Positions 44,950 through 59,500 of a stretch of 64,000 bases of DNA are shown here, in pieces (the stretch's first letter is position 1; every line of letters starts with the position of its first letter). The DNA is taken from positions 57,019,665 to 57,083,664 of the forward strand of contig OZ034967.1 of NCBI GenBank assembly GCA_964030785.1, given 5' to 3'. Both the position numbers and the translations under genes were made by a program. Under the pieces are notes generated by a model. The model had not been told where the DNA came from and did not search any database. It worked only from the letters and a program-made list of their open reading frames with translations. The DNA comes from Siderastrea siderea (lineage: Eukaryota; Cnidaria; Anthozoa; Scleractinia; Rhizangiidae).

Positions 44950-45275
44950 TTACATATAGTTTTATCTAAATTACCAGATAGTGGTGTACTACCATCTCAA
45001 AATTATCACCTAAATAACATTTTGCAAAGTTAATTAGTTTAGAATTAATTAATTGAGTAAAGCACTGCTTTGATATAGTCAAACATGCACGCTCTTTTTT
45101 TTCTGTTTCTTTACGTCCCTGTCATAGTGGTAATGCTTTCAATAAGAACCTAAGAAAGTTTGGATGACTCAGAGCTTTGTTGCAAGCGACTGGTTAATGG
45201 TGCATTATCATTTTGCAGTTGTTGAGCTGCCTGCCTTTAATGATAGAAATTTACCTTCCCTTTGGCACTAATTCC

Positions 45276-45281
45276 TTTATT
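45276..45281 (-). terminator. Candidate poly(A) signal of the TRP gene
   Basis: AATAAA on the minus strand about 215 bases after the stop codon at 45497. Confidence 0.5.
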
Positions 45282-45496
45282 CTAAACCGCCCCCTACAAT
45301 TCAAGCGAACTTATGTCGCGTTAATTTGAAATAAACAAGCGTCAATTTCCTACAATGTAAAGGTAAACTCCAATAACATCAGGGAATTTATACCCGTGGA
45401 TATCAAGGTCGGTGTACTTTACATAACGAGGGCATTACGTCATGGCTTAAATGATACTTAAATAAAACTATTTCAAAAAAATACTCATCATTTCAA

Positions 45497-46552
45497 TTAT
45501 TTGAGATTGCTCTGTATTGACTCCTTAAGTTTAAGAAATTTGTCTTCCAACCCGCGTTCTATTTCATTCAGATCATTCGTGTGTTGTTTTGAATCTTCCT
45601 TAATTTCTGTGAACCGTTTGAAAGCAGAATCAAACCCATTGTTTAAAATAAGGTGGCAACTATCTATTAACTCCTTCAGTGCTTTATAACTAGCTATGCC
45701 ATGCCCTTGGGAATGCAATTCGCGATTAACGCGAATGGGCAAGTATTCAAAATTTCTGCACTGCAAAACAGGTAGCTGTTTCAATCTCATTGACCAGTCA
45801 CGTGATATTATATTTTCAATTATTTCAGTAAATTCACAATTAATGCTTGTTTTGAGTCTCTCTGATTCATGACCTGATTTATCTATCTCGCTGTGAATTT
45901 CCTGCAATTTTTTATCCAGTGCTGAGAGTTTTTCTTGCAGGTTTGCTTCCAGTTCTTTCAATGACCGCTCGACTTGTTCCTTCTCCCTTGTCAAATAGCT
46001 GCGAATAAATCTTGCGTGGTCACTAAACCTTTCCTGGATGTTTCCTATTAGTCTCTCTTGACTTTGAGTGTGCCCTTGAAACTCTTTTGTAATGTGCTGA
46101 AGTGCTTTAAACAACACAGTGAATTTTTCATCTGTCATCCTTTCTAGTTCTTTCGTTTTTTCTTTTATTTCCTTAATGAGCTCAAGGCTTGTTAGTTTTT
46201 CCTTTGTGTCTATTTTACAGAGATTAAGCAAGTCCAGACATGCAACAGGGTCCATCATGTTACTAGCCAGCAACGTTCTGCTGTCTTCGGTAAATCCCTC
46301 CATTTCCCTTTCAAATCTTTCGAATTGTAACAGAATATCATCAACAAGGTGATATAATTTTCCATTGCTCTCCTTGATCTTTCCTTGTACATCTCCAATG
46401 GAATTGTCTGCTCGATGGAAGGCTGACCGGAACTTGTTTCCTATCTCTTCTAAGGTCTTCAATATCGAGTCAAGTTCTTCGCCAACAAGTTGATCATCAT
46501 CTTGAATGTCATGCTTCTTCAAGCCTTGCTCAGGTTCTCGATATGAACACAT
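45497..46552 (-). other. TRP last exon: 351-residue coiled-coil tail
   Basis: One long exon (acceptor 'tttactag'), rich in Glu, Lys and Leu with heptad-like spacing, e.g. 'EKEQVERSLKELEANLQEKL' and 'DLNEIERGLEDKFLKLKESI'. Several breaks ('CLDLLNLCK', 'LKQLPVLQCRNFEYLP') suggest separate helical segments. It probably serves for assembly of subunits. No further domain recognised. Confidence 0.8.
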
Positions 46553-47502
46553 CTAGTAAATATACAGAGAGTTGTCAACTCATGGTAGTCATTTACATTT
46601 GTAACCTGTTCTTTATCATGCAGAAAACTGTTTTTGATCCTGTCTCAGTGCAATGAACTGTTAATTTATCAGGAAAGCGCAAAACCTGAGGCTTTTTGTC
46701 CATGCACTTGTGGCAAAAGAGTCATAAACGTAGTCATATCGATGAGAAACGAATCTAGATCTTGACTACCTTGTTTCAATTTCCTATTGGTTCATTGTGG
46801 TATTAGTGGCTAATTATGCATTCTCTTCGCAAATAACTGCTTATCTGCTCCACAAGCAGTGCAAAATGACTGGCTGCACAAGAAGTCCGACTTTTTCGTC
46901 ATTTGGACTGCTTGCTTTCATCCAGGCCGCTTGTACACCCTATCTCTTGAAATGGCGTAGATAAAATAATTAAAATCGGTTTGACTAAGCTCTTTTTTCG
47001 GTAGAATTATTGTTCTTGTTCTTTTCATGTTTGCATACACGCCTCAGGGCGCATCTGCCAAAAAGAAATTTTAAAATTAGCCAAAATTTATTCATATGGA
47101 TCCGACGCCTTTTGTGTAGTCAATAAAAACTGACTAATATTTGTTTTACACTAACCTTGGCCAACACTCGCATTCCAGCATGTCCTATTCCTATGTAGGG
47201 GTACAGAGATTTCTCATTTGGGACGTACTCTATCGTTATTTCGTCCTGGACGATCTGCCTTCCGTTTAAAGAAAACACGATTGGAACCTTGCCATCTTTT
47301 GCAGAATCAAACTTGACTGTACAACCAATTAAGTCCCCTCTATAAGCCATGGCGTCTACAAAAATATATTCATTGGAAGTTAAAATCGTTGAAAAGTTTT
47401 GATGATAAGCATCCCGTTGCGCGGCTCTTGCATCTACTTGCAGCTCCTATTGGGTCTTTTCTTGTCTCAAGATTCTCCAAGTCCGTTGTGTGCATAATAA
47501 TG

Positions 47503-47582
<80 letters not shown>

Positions 47583-50500
47583 TGAGCACTTCCCGTGAGG
47601 GGCTTTTCAGGACAATGAAAGAAATAATTTAAATGAACATAACAGCTTTAAGGACCCAAACTGACGGGGAGGCAGACCTGTTGGCTATTTACAAGCGTAG
47701 CCGAGGAGTTGAACTCGGGGTTACCGAGAACAACTCCAGCAAGTGCTTAGAGCGGGACTTGGACCCAGGACCTCCGGATTTTAAGTGCGACGCCCTATAG
47801 CTAACCACTCGGCCACGCTGGCTCCCTAATACAACTTTCAAGCGCATAGTTTGCCACATGATTTGCTTCACTCTGGTTATATATCTTGTTTTGTAATACA
47901 AGAGAAAGATTCTTGCCTTCGTATTCCACTCCATTTTTAGAGTTGGCTGCATCGAATATTCTGCCATCATCAATGTGATATCCCACAGTTCCGCAGAGCC
48001 ATCCCGGCAAGGCGTGATTTCCATAATCCTTTCCAACAACACCCACTCCTAGAATTCGCCTCTCTCCTGTTTCTTGAATCAGGACCTGTTTGAGGGGAAG
48101 AAAAAACTATACTTATAGTCTCGAAATAGATTTCATAAAACTGAATTTGCTTTTAGCTTGGTAAAGTGTTGGAGAATCTTTTCAAAGCTATCGATAGTTT
48201 AAAAAATAGATTATTGTCTGGAGATAGAGCTCATGGTGCATGGAAATACTTCGGCGACTGGCTACATGGACTGGTCATCATTGATCATCATTGCAGTTAT
48301 AGTCAATACAATTCAAGCCTAGCGAAAGCATAAGGAGATACTTATTCCCTTTTGAGGCCCAACACTCACCGACACAATCTGTCCACTCGGCACACAATCC
48401 TGATACTATATACACGGCTGTAATTGGGAGTCAGGAATGACGCAATGTGAGAGCATTCATCTCTCTCTTAAATTTGAACAACAGACTTTTGGCCTTTATT
48501 CGATGTTTTTCGGTGCTCTATGGTTTTCACCCGCTAAAATAAGTTCTTTTTGAATAAAGGAAACTAAAGTGTGGCTGAAATGCTGCCATCGAGTGGCGGG
48601 GGCTTTCTAGTTATAAGTTAATGCTACTACCATGTGGCACTAATTTTTTTTGCGATTTTGCGGTACGCCATTAAGCAAGGCATCTGTATTCCGCATTTAT
48701 GGATGGGTCTTGATTCATATAGTTGTATTGCGATTGCATGTACTCAAATAAAAACGAAAATGTTATAATTCCAGATGACCGCAACGTCCTGAAAATTCAA
48801 AAATTAATCGCAAAAATTGGTTCTCGCAAAACAAACAAATTCGCCTATCCGCAAAATTCAACTCCCGCAGTACACTGAAAAGAAACCCTCTTATGGGGTA
48901 TAAACATGTAACCGAGATGAAACCATTACATGCGTACCTCAAAATGAGGGTTTTCTGGAGAGAAAGGGAACCGATATCTTGCACCATGGTATTCTGCTGG
49001 GTCGTCTTTGCATGTCGAGCAATACTTGCTTCCTTCACAAGTCAAAAGACACCCTTGTACTCTTATCCCTTGACTCTGCCAGGCCTGAAAAAAGTTAGGT
49101 CAACAATGGTTTAATCGAAACTTCATCAGTAATGTAGGCTTAAATTTAGAATGGTTATTACTTATTTGCTGCCGGGAAACGATGCCTTATTTGCCTTAAT
49201 AAGCAGACGTGGAATTTTCATGGTTGAACCTTGGTTTGGTTGAAAAATGGAGAACAATTAAAGTATGCACCGAAACATTTACGAAAATCAATAACATAGA
49301 ACTTTTTAAGAGGGACCTATACAGATGTGCAAAAATTTTCCCGAAATAACTTTGGTAGTTTCGTCAAACAGGCTTGAAAACGTAACACGAAGACAGAGAC
49401 CTTTGCCTCTCTACGAGCAGGTGTACAAGTGACAAAATTATCCTAGTTGCTACTTGCAACAGAAACTGAGTGCGACTTTAATTACCTTTGGACCTGTGGG
49501 AAAGATGCCTTCTTCAAAGCCTCGTGCTGTAAATGTTCGGTGAGCAATTTGATTCGCCATTTGCCGGTTTCTCTCAGTTTCTTGGAGAACGTGGTCCATT
49601 TTTCTTTCATCTGATTGGCGAAAACAAAGTTGGTGAGTTTATACACCAACAGTTTCAAAGTAGAGAGTATAGACATTATTTGGTAAAGGGGGCGTTGAGC
49701 AACTAAACTCTTGCAGATTGAAGTATATCGTACCGTCGTGATTTTCACTATGCTACCTGTAGGACAATCGTTACTACAATTTAAGACAAATATTACAAAT
49801 TAGGACAACTTTTATTACAATTCAAACAACTGCTACACATCACGACGTCATTACAATTTACGATAGCCCATCAGTAAAGCCTGGAGACTATAAGTACCTT
49901 TATTTTTCCATTGGCTGAAAAATATATTCAAGTGAAAGATCGTCTAAATGTTGATATTTAGTTTCCAATATTGATATTTAATTTCCAAAGGTCTCAAAGT
50001 GTTTGGAAGTAAAAGGAGGTAGTAGCAGTCTGTTTTATGGATTTCACTGGTGAGCCACAAAACTGATATCTGTATGAACTGAAAACTCTCAAGCTTAGTT
50101 GATGGGCTGCTTATCAAAAGGTAAGATATTATTCAAATAGTAAAGCTTTTACTTATCGATGTAAAGTAACCATTTCAACTACTCTTACGATATTTCTTTG
50201 ATATGAAGACTACAAAATTTTTATGATTATCTTGCCCAAAATTCACGATCCCTTACAACGTCAACTGAATTATGCAAGGGCCTTTTATTTTACTACAGTG
50301 GTCTGCCCTTTGGAATAAGTTCTGGAATACGTTCTGGCTTAGGGTAGAGACGAGAGCTGAGAATCAAACTGGATATCAACGAACAGATAGCGAAAAGAGA
50401 TAGTGTTGATATTTTGGGTCCCGTTACGATTCTGGGGGGAGCTAAAGAAACTACTGCAAAATAGTTAGAGGATTAAGGATGAAATAAATACTGTGGACAT

Positions 50501-53500
50501 TTGTTTCAACACTATTCCCACCTGTGAGAGGAAATGAGTATCCGTAGGTTGAAAAGTACGAAAGTTGAAGGTTCTCCACAACAGCGTCTAGAGATTTGTC
50601 CTGGTTGGATAATAAATAACACCAATTACGAACCTTTTCCAATCCGTCAGACATGGACGTTACAGTGAGTCTGCCTTCCTGACAACAAGCAACCAATGTA
50701 AGCCAACGCACTGAATACCAAAATTATCGCCCAAATTTTCTCCAGTAGACGTTAGTAGAGGTAGCATTGTGACAAACAAACACTTGCAGTTAACAATGAA
50801 ATTTTATCGACTTACATGACCCTCGCTTCGCCAAGTGTTGTTCCTTGGTTGTCCTTTGCAGCCTCTTTTGCACATTCGCCAAAACCATCGTATGAACAAG
50901 AATAAATGTGATACCAGGTTAAGAGGTACTGGGATTGGATGATATGTGCTGTATGTCTGGATTGTGATGGCTTTCTTGTACGACCATTCTTTCAGAGAGT
51001 TATCCTCAGGAAAAAACGAAGATAAAAACAGCACATGTTATCTCCGACTTCATTGTTTTCATACTACAGCATTCCAGACTACTAAAACTGCTACAGTGGC
51101 GGAAGGTCTAATATTACCGCAACGTAAATTCCATTGAACTGAGGAAAAGTAAGAAGAGTAATCTAATCCATGTGAAGTGGTGCTAACTCGAGGTGGATAG
51201 TTCTAGTTTTCTCTCTTTAAACTGCAGTAAATGTGTACTAAACCATTTGCAGTAACACGACAAAGTGTATTTCAAGTGATGACGTGCCTAGCTTTTGAAT
51301 AGATGCTTTGTATGAATTACTAAATCATTTAAACACAATTTTGGGCCAAAACCGAAAACAGATTAAACCTTACATGATAACTTAACCATCGTTTGGACTC
51401 TAGATAGAAAAGAAGTATGCAGTTGAAATGTTTTTTTTTGCGGACAAAGGAAAATCGGTATGCCTGCGACAGAAAACAAAAAGGGGAAAAAGCACAAAGC
51501 ATTATAAAAGTATCTCAAATGACTCATAGCACCTGACGAGAATAGAAACCATGTCGCATTGCATTTTGTTGGAGGCAAGTTTTCTTACCATTTGCCATCT
51601 ACGCTCTCTCTAGCTAAATGATGTGTTACCTCAACTCTTTGGTACGTGTTTGACAGGAGGGCTATCATCATGTTAACAAGCAGAATGACCCCCATTATAA
51701 GAAAGACTCCAAAAAGAAAACGTGCGAGGGTCACTGAAGCGCTGTCCACTGAGTCCAGAGGATCCAACTCTGCTATTCCCAGCAGAGACCACGTGAGATG
51801 CTTTACCATGCTCCACCAACTGTGCGAACAAAAATAACAACAAGAACACCTGTACATATTGTGATATAAATTTGGTTTGGGTTCATTTTCTATTTTGGTC
51901 TTAAACTGATCATAAATCTGGAACAAAAAAAAAGAGAACGTAAAACAGATTAAGGCTGAACCATTTTTAAGATTGAACCAGGCGGAGTTTGGCAGGAGGG
52001 TTTGCTAGAAGTAAAGTTTGACTTACCAAGCCAATCCGCCAGACGTCTTGCAAGCTCTGTAATGAAAATATACGATACAGCAAGTAAAAAATATCGAGTA
52101 TTCTGTTCAGAGCTGCTTTGTATTTAACAAAGGACCTTGCGAGCCACAGCACTGCACAGAACAGCCGTCCACGTGTTTTTAACTGACGCAAGTGATAATA
52201 AACGTTTCCCGAATCTTAGTAGCGCAGTTATTATTTCGTTTTTGAATCATATCCATTTACCAGTATTCAATATACCAATATACCAATATTCTTACTTTGC
52301 CTCAGTGGAAAGCCCTAAAGATTTTACAAAAAAACCATTATTTTGTCCAACACGTATGGCAGTTAAGGACAAGTAAAATGTTTCGGTTTGTTATTTTTCG
52401 GCCTTCCTTACACTCTTAACTTCCCTCGTTAATTTTTGGTAGTGCTACATCTGGATCTTCAATTTTCACTTTCACATTTCCTAGTCGTTCGTGGAGATAC
52501 TCTTTGTGGGCCCTAAAAAGCGTCTGTTTCCTCAATGGAATGTAAATCTTTGTTCAGAAAATTGGTCGTTTCTTTTATAACGGTCCGGTTAGAAATAGTT
52601 TGTAATGAAACTGTAGCCTACTTACGATTCTTTGCCACTGTTGCTGGAAATAAATGATCTTTCAGCCATGTAAACTTTCGTGATGGCGATCGAAAACGCC
52701 AAAATAGTGGCAATAAACTGCCAGAATATCGTAGCTACGTCGCCAGTGATGTGAAACAAAGCGATCTGAATGGCGCCTGGTATTGAGGCCGTACAGGTAA
52801 CCGCATATAACCAGCGCTCTATTGTCGGTAACTGATTCAGACAGGGCCCAGGTGATTATTCTCAGAAGAAAAGACACTGCATAAATGAGTAGAGTGATAA
52901 AATCCAAAATGTTCCATCGGTCACTTAAATTAAAAAAAAAGGCATAAACAGTGATTTCAACTGAACGGTACAATTTGTAAAACTTGAGCCTGAGTAAAGC
53001 GGTGTTTAAAGGCCCCTCCCTCTCCTGTCTCTCTGATCCTTTTCTTCCCCTGCAGGCAACCGTGTGGTTAAAAAGATAATGAGTATTTACCATTTAAAGG
53101 AAATTTAAAAATTTTGGTTAGACTGTAAATGGCAAGGCTATTTTGGTTTGCCCGGCAGGAAAATTTCCAGAATAAACGTGACATAGAACGTCTTTACAGG
53201 TACTCCAAAATTCCCAACCGGAATATCCGAAGGGAAAATTGGTTCCATTTGCCTTTTTACTCCAGTAATCAAACTAGTTCTGTAAATTAGAGAGAGATGC
53301 ACAAATGGTACACGCCAATCTCGAATGGAATTTCCTATTCGGGAGGTTTTGCTTACCATTTGCACAAACCGTAGACCTACCGATTTCCCCAAGCAAATCG
53401 TAACCAACCACACTGTCTTCTTGTAAACACCCTTGCGCCGAACAATGCGCGAAAAATGTTAATGTATGCATGTTTAATGTATTCATGTCAGGGACATATT

Positions 53501-56500
53501 CTGTATAAACGAAACTGTCATTAGAATAAAATTAACATTCCTCGACATGCGAACGTTGAACAAACCTGTCACATTTTTTCATTTTTGGAACACCTATGGA
53601 GCAAATTATTGCACGTGGGCCGCATATTCGTTTTCTCAAACTTTTCACTTTTAACTTCAATCTTGATTCATTTTGTTTGATAGGTGTGAGCTGTCCCCCA
53701 CCTTTAGCTTTTCACAGAATTTGCATGACCTTTATATACAACAAGCCGATATTGATTATTGCTGGCTGAATAGAATGAATGAATTAAAAATGAGCGTCAT
53801 AGATCAGCAAAAATTACCCCCTAGTGATAACATAACAAACCAAGCAAACTACCTCAGATACTTATTACATATTTGCAGAAAAACTGCTGGGGTCTTCGGG
53901 CCCTTGATTTTGTCGTCTCCATTTTCATCGCAGATCTCGTACTTTGATCCTCTAAAACTCTTAGTTCCCAACCTTTTCTTTGGCTGTACTTTAATATTCA
54001 CAAACTGCCGACTTTTCATCAAAATTCTGCCCAGGAAGAAGACCAAAATGGCCCACTCCAGACTACTGAACGAAATGGTTGATGTCTCAAGACAAAGAGC
54101 AAAGTGCAAGCCAAGCAGGGCCAGGTAGCTAAGCGTGTCTCGCATAAACACAAAGTAAGGAGTGGTGAAGTATTCCAGGTAACTCACTATCAAAAAAAAC
54201 AAAAAAAACAAAGCAAAACAAACACACACACACACACACACAAAAAAAAAACAGCAAGAGATTGACGTATTAAATAACCACTTTTGTTACTACGGATACG
54301 TTTTGCCCATCTCGCGATAATCCGAGAAACGCGTGATTCTATTACTTGTACAAAGGCATTTTTGCACACTTTGTGACTATGTGGGAAAAGCAGATCTAAG
54401 CAAGTGCTGTTGGAATAATCGGGCTAACAATTAGAAAAAAATATCCTACAGTGTAAAAGTTCATTTTGGATGACGTCACAGGTCCCTCAATTTGCACTTC
54501 CTATTGTACAGCACATCATAAGCTGTCCATCAAAGGCGAAATCTTCTCGAAATATTGTAACCCCACAAAAACCCCGAGGGGGTAGGTGGTCCATCAATCC
54601 CCTTTGAACCACGGTGGGGGTATGAATTTGCTTGCACGTCCGAGCTTTAGTTATGCCCCTATACCCCTATATCCTATACTTACGGATACCTAATTGAAAA
54701 GACTCCCATAGGAGTCTGCAGTACTCACCCTGAATGAGGACAAGAACATGACCTTTTGACTAAAACTTGCTTCAAGGAAGTCATGTACATACCAAGCAAA
54801 TCTTTTCCTTCTAGCTCTGTAAAAAAAGTAAACATTACAGGTCATCGCTCTCTGAGCAAAATAATACTCATTGACAACAACGGTTACAATACCGAACCTA
54901 ACAACAACAACAACAACAACAACAACCGCAAAAACAACCCACTGCACGCAATATGAACTTCCGTACATTCTTATAGGTGTGACGCGTCAAATGAAAAAAT
55001 CTTTCTTAGGCGTTTAACTGCTTCTATGTATTGTTATGGAGACAAAACTTAAAAAAATTGATCGATTTTACTTTCTTAGTACTACTGTTACAGGCCATTT
55101 CCGAATCACCCTCAAATTGTCTCTACTTCAAAGCAAGGCTTGGTGCAAAGTTACCTGATATGAGATTCAAGTTAACACAATTGGTTTTCCACCAAACCTG
55201 ACTTTGATAAAGAGGCTTACGGCAACCCCAGAAATGGCCATTGCAGCCTACCATGCCAAATTGTCTTCCCGGCGACACTTCTCGGATCTGCATATTCTCC
55301 AAAGTGCATGATCTCATGTCCATCATTGTTGATTCTCTCCAGTTCCCGGATGTTGATGTGGGGACCAATACCTACTGGCACTAGTTTAATTCCCATTTCC
55401 TTGATTTTGTTAACTTGGTCTTTACCAAGTTCTTTGTCTTGCCTTAGACATATTTTGTGGTCTGTGAATAGCACCAGCACCTGAAAGTGATTAAAATTAA
55501 AATGTCTAGCTGGGATTTTATGTTTTATTCAGTTTGTTCATGGACCTGAACAAAAAAATGTCTTTTTCACGCGTTTCCTCTACAAAATGCCGTTCCCCGG
55601 AATCGGCTCTCATATTTATTTTTAACGAAAGAAGAAAGAAAGCATTCCTTCCGATTAATTTTTAGAAATTTTTAAACACCTTTATTAATTTCCATTGTAT
55701 TCTAGCGGGTACGTTTTTGGTCTCAAACAGTAAAAGATAAAAGGGGCAATCAATTCAAAGCGACCAGCAAGAAATGTGTTGGCTCAAAACATTTACCCAC
55801 TTTAAGGGAAAGATTTGTAATTTATGAAACTATATTATTATTGAGTGCCAGTAAGGCTGTAATTCAGTAGCCGAGAACTTTTGAAAAAAAGAAGCAAGTA
55901 ATTGTGCAGTAGGGAGTGGTTAAAGTCATACAATTTCAATCGCTTTCTTGCTGTTTCGGTTAGAATCTAAAGCACAATAATTGTTGGATTCCATTTATTC
56001 TTTTGTCTTGCTAAATTTACATGTACTAAAACAAGAAATCTAATTAATAGACATGATCCACCAATCTTGGAAACCAACCTTCTCTGAGTTTGGTCGATTA
56101 GCACTCAGCTTGAACGCTTCACTTATTGTCTCCAGATCTTCATGAAGGGCTGGAATATTAACCTCAGCATTCCTCGTGAGCTGATCCACGCTATCTGAGA
56201 GGGCATTAAAGTTGGAGAAGTCTTTAGCGAAGCAAATCTTCCCCGAAGATGAATAGTCTCCATGAATTAAGATCTGGTACTTGACTTGTTGGTCTTTATG
56301 CTTGCACATCACGTACTTAATGGATTCTTTCATCAGACTGAAGGCTTCTTTCGCGGACGCCGACGTTGCATTGAGAGCAAAGGCGAGATCTTTCTCTGCA
56401 AAAAGGACCGAAAATTTATAAAAAAAATTTGTACCGTGCAGCGACATTGCTCATGATAGTTTCTAAGAAAAGCTGAAGGTTTTTTGAGAAAAAGGTTTTT

Positions 56501-59500
56501 AAAAAAAGTCGCGATTTTCATTAACTGTTCACTAGTCTGTTCGCATATGTTGTTCACAAATCCACCAAAGGTTATTTGTGAACCAATCTATCTTCTTTAA
56601 AAAAACAACATCAAGTAAAAAAGTGGAATACGATACCTTTGTTTACGTGGGTGACGTTGTTAATACGATGCTTGATATAAAACACGGCGAAAAGGACCGG
56701 AAACAACACAAGATCAAACAGACACCACAAGTTGAGGAAGAACCATATCCAGCTTTGTAGATCTAACCAAGAGTATTTCTTCATTTCACCAAATTTACCC
56801 CACCACTTTTTCTTCATCAGGTTGTACAGTACCGGGTGAGCAAACAACTGCAAAATATATAAAACTCCGTTTCAACAATAAAGGCTACTAAAATAAAAAA
56901 CTGTGACGTCATGCTAGTCACGTGACGCTTTTAGCATGTGCTTGTTGTGTTGAATTAAACATGGCGTTGTTGTTGTTGTTATAAGACTGTTTGTCGTCTT
57001 ATTTCTCGCCTTGTTTACGCTCTCCAGGGGCGTTCCTGCCTTTACGCGAAATACGCAACTGCGTACCAGAATTTTCGTTAATAAATTTAACGGTTTATAG
57101 TACAGAAGAAATAGAAAATTCGTATAGAGGAAGTGATAAGGTAAGGTTGTGCAATTTCGATACTGACAGTTTCTTCATTACTGCTGCGGAAGGATGCGCC
57201 TGGGCGTATTGTATTATCTCTTCCAGTCCAAGAATCCATTTATAGCGCGACTTATTGGCTGTGGTCGCACTCAATGTTAGTTCAGTGTCTATCAAGCAGT
57301 TTTTATACTGATCAAGCATTTCTATCAATATCATGTCTATCAAGCATTTCTGCACTTTGCACCACAAGACACGTCTTGTTTAACACAGTTACATTATCCA
57401 ATATGCAGGAATGAGGAGGTCACGTGAGATAGCAAGCATGTGATATCCGAGCTCAGTCTTGAAAGCAGTTTGGTGTGGCTTTGATGGTACAGGAAAAGAG
57501 GTCACTATGAAGAGCGTGAGGGCCCAAGAGAAGGGTGGGATGTGACCTCCTCATTCCTGCAAATGCCACGGTAGAATTTCAATCAAACTTCAACTTACAG
57601 GTAAGTCTCGTTTAATTTTCCAATTCTACCTCGCATTTGCATACAGTCGGAGGTCACGTGAGATTTCAAAGCTCAAAGCCACAGCAAATGAACAGGCGTA
57701 ATAACTGTAACACCATGGCATGTATTTAATGATATTCCTTTCATGACATGTACCATTAACAAATGCTAATGTAAACACAACGAAACAGAATATGATATGG
57801 TACATCTACCAAAGCATGCAAAGCTGCAAACACAGAAAATTACTGGCTACTGCTAGTAAGGATAGCCTTTGCGAAATTACTTTCATTTGTGATAGGGCGA
57901 TCATAAAATTTTGCAAAGGTGGAGTCTGAGCGCCACACAGCAGTGTTCATAATCTCATGAATAGGTGGTACATTTGCAGCTTTAGCAGCTGACGTTGCTG
58001 CACCCCTAGTGCTATGGGGTTTGAACACTGAAGTATCGATTCCTGCGTCCTTCATAGTTTGTCTAATCCATCTAGATATTGTGTCCTTAGAGGCAGGTCC
58101 ATGAGGTACTACATAGCAAATCAGCAGCTGCTTTGTGCTTTTTCTAAGAGAGGCTGTCCTTTCAATATAGGCTCTCAAAAGTTCAACAACACAAAGTCTT
58201 TTACCCACATTATAACTAGTAAAGGTGATAGGGAATAAGTGTCTGTTCTGGCCACCTTTTGCACTGGTTCAAGAGAGAGGAGATATGGAATATATACTTT
58301 CCAGGCGATGCACTCATTTCCTCCAGAGATAACGTTTGGAGAGTCTGGGTTCTCTGTGCTGAGAGGAGTGCCATAAGCATGACTAGTTTCTGAGTGAGTT
58401 GCTTAAGTGACAAGTTTCCAGTGGTTAGATAGGTTTTTAAATGGTTGAGCACAATCTGTGGATTCCAAGTTTCAGTATAGCGAGGTAGAGCTGGTTTTTG
58501 ATTGAATAAACCAGACATAAACCGTGACACTAGTGGGTGATCACCCACTTAATTACGCCATCTGTTTTGATGAAGGTTGACAAGGCACTCCGAGCAGTTG
58601 CAACCGCACTATATCCAACTGTTTTTGATTGAAATGACAGGAACTCCAGAACTTGTTGCAAGGTTGGGTTCATTGGACTGATAGAATTGTCACTACTAAA
58701 CTTAACCCAGGCTGAAACATATGTCTGATATTGCTTATGGGTCCCTGATCGCCATGATTCCAAGATGGTGTTCAAAGGCTCCCCTGTTACGCCTTGATTA
58801 ATTAACGATGACTGGACACAAGACATCCATGAAGCTGAAGTTTGGGGAACAGAGGGTGAATTTCCTCTGGTTGATGAGGCAATGTTAGAGTCTTCTTGTG
58901 CATCTTGATTTTTACCGGTGGAGATTTCATTAACTGATGCAGGCGTGGATACCAGAACTGCGTTGGCCAATGAGGGGAAACTAAGATGGCTGTTGTTTTG
59001 CCCTCTTGTATAAACTGAAGGACTTTGCCGATGAGACTAAACGGAGGGAAACAATAGATAAGGTTATAGTGGGACCAATCTATAGTAAAGGCATCAATGG
59101 CTACTGCCCCTGGATCTGGTCTCCAGGCTATATAGTGGGGTATCTTGTGGTTTAGCCTTGATGCAAACATCAACATCAGGCTCACCCAACTTTGATTTCA
59201 ATTCATTAAATGCAGTTTGGTCTAGCGACCATTCAGTGTTACTATTGTGGAATTCACGGCTAGCCTTATCTGCTTCTGTGTTTAGTTTCCCTGGTAAGTG
59301 GGAAATTGATAGTGTTAGCTCTGGATCTATGCACCACATAAAAATTTCCCTGGTGATGTCATTGCAAATGCAAGATTTTGTACCGCCCATATTACGAATG
59401 TATGAAACAGCAGTAGTATTGTCACAAAGGATTTTTATGTGGCGATTTTGCATATGGTTGCAGAGGGCCTTCCAGGCTAGAAGGATGGCCTTCAATTCCA

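Noticed and set aside
47689..48046. SPRY exon frame running on past 47917
   Set aside because: The extension reads into intron and the SINE head; the next SPRY half begins at 47355 in matching phase.
51820..52017. Open frames next to exon 10 ('IYDQFKTKIENEPKP' and a 30-base piece at about 51988-52017) as extra pore exons
   Set aside because: Including them gives a phase conflict and a stop; joining exon 9 (phase 2) directly to 51819 restores '...KES-WWSMVKHL', the normal TRP pore start.
54756..54956. Open frame with an asparagine run
   Set aside because: Antisense to TRP exon 7 and an (AAC)n microsatellite.
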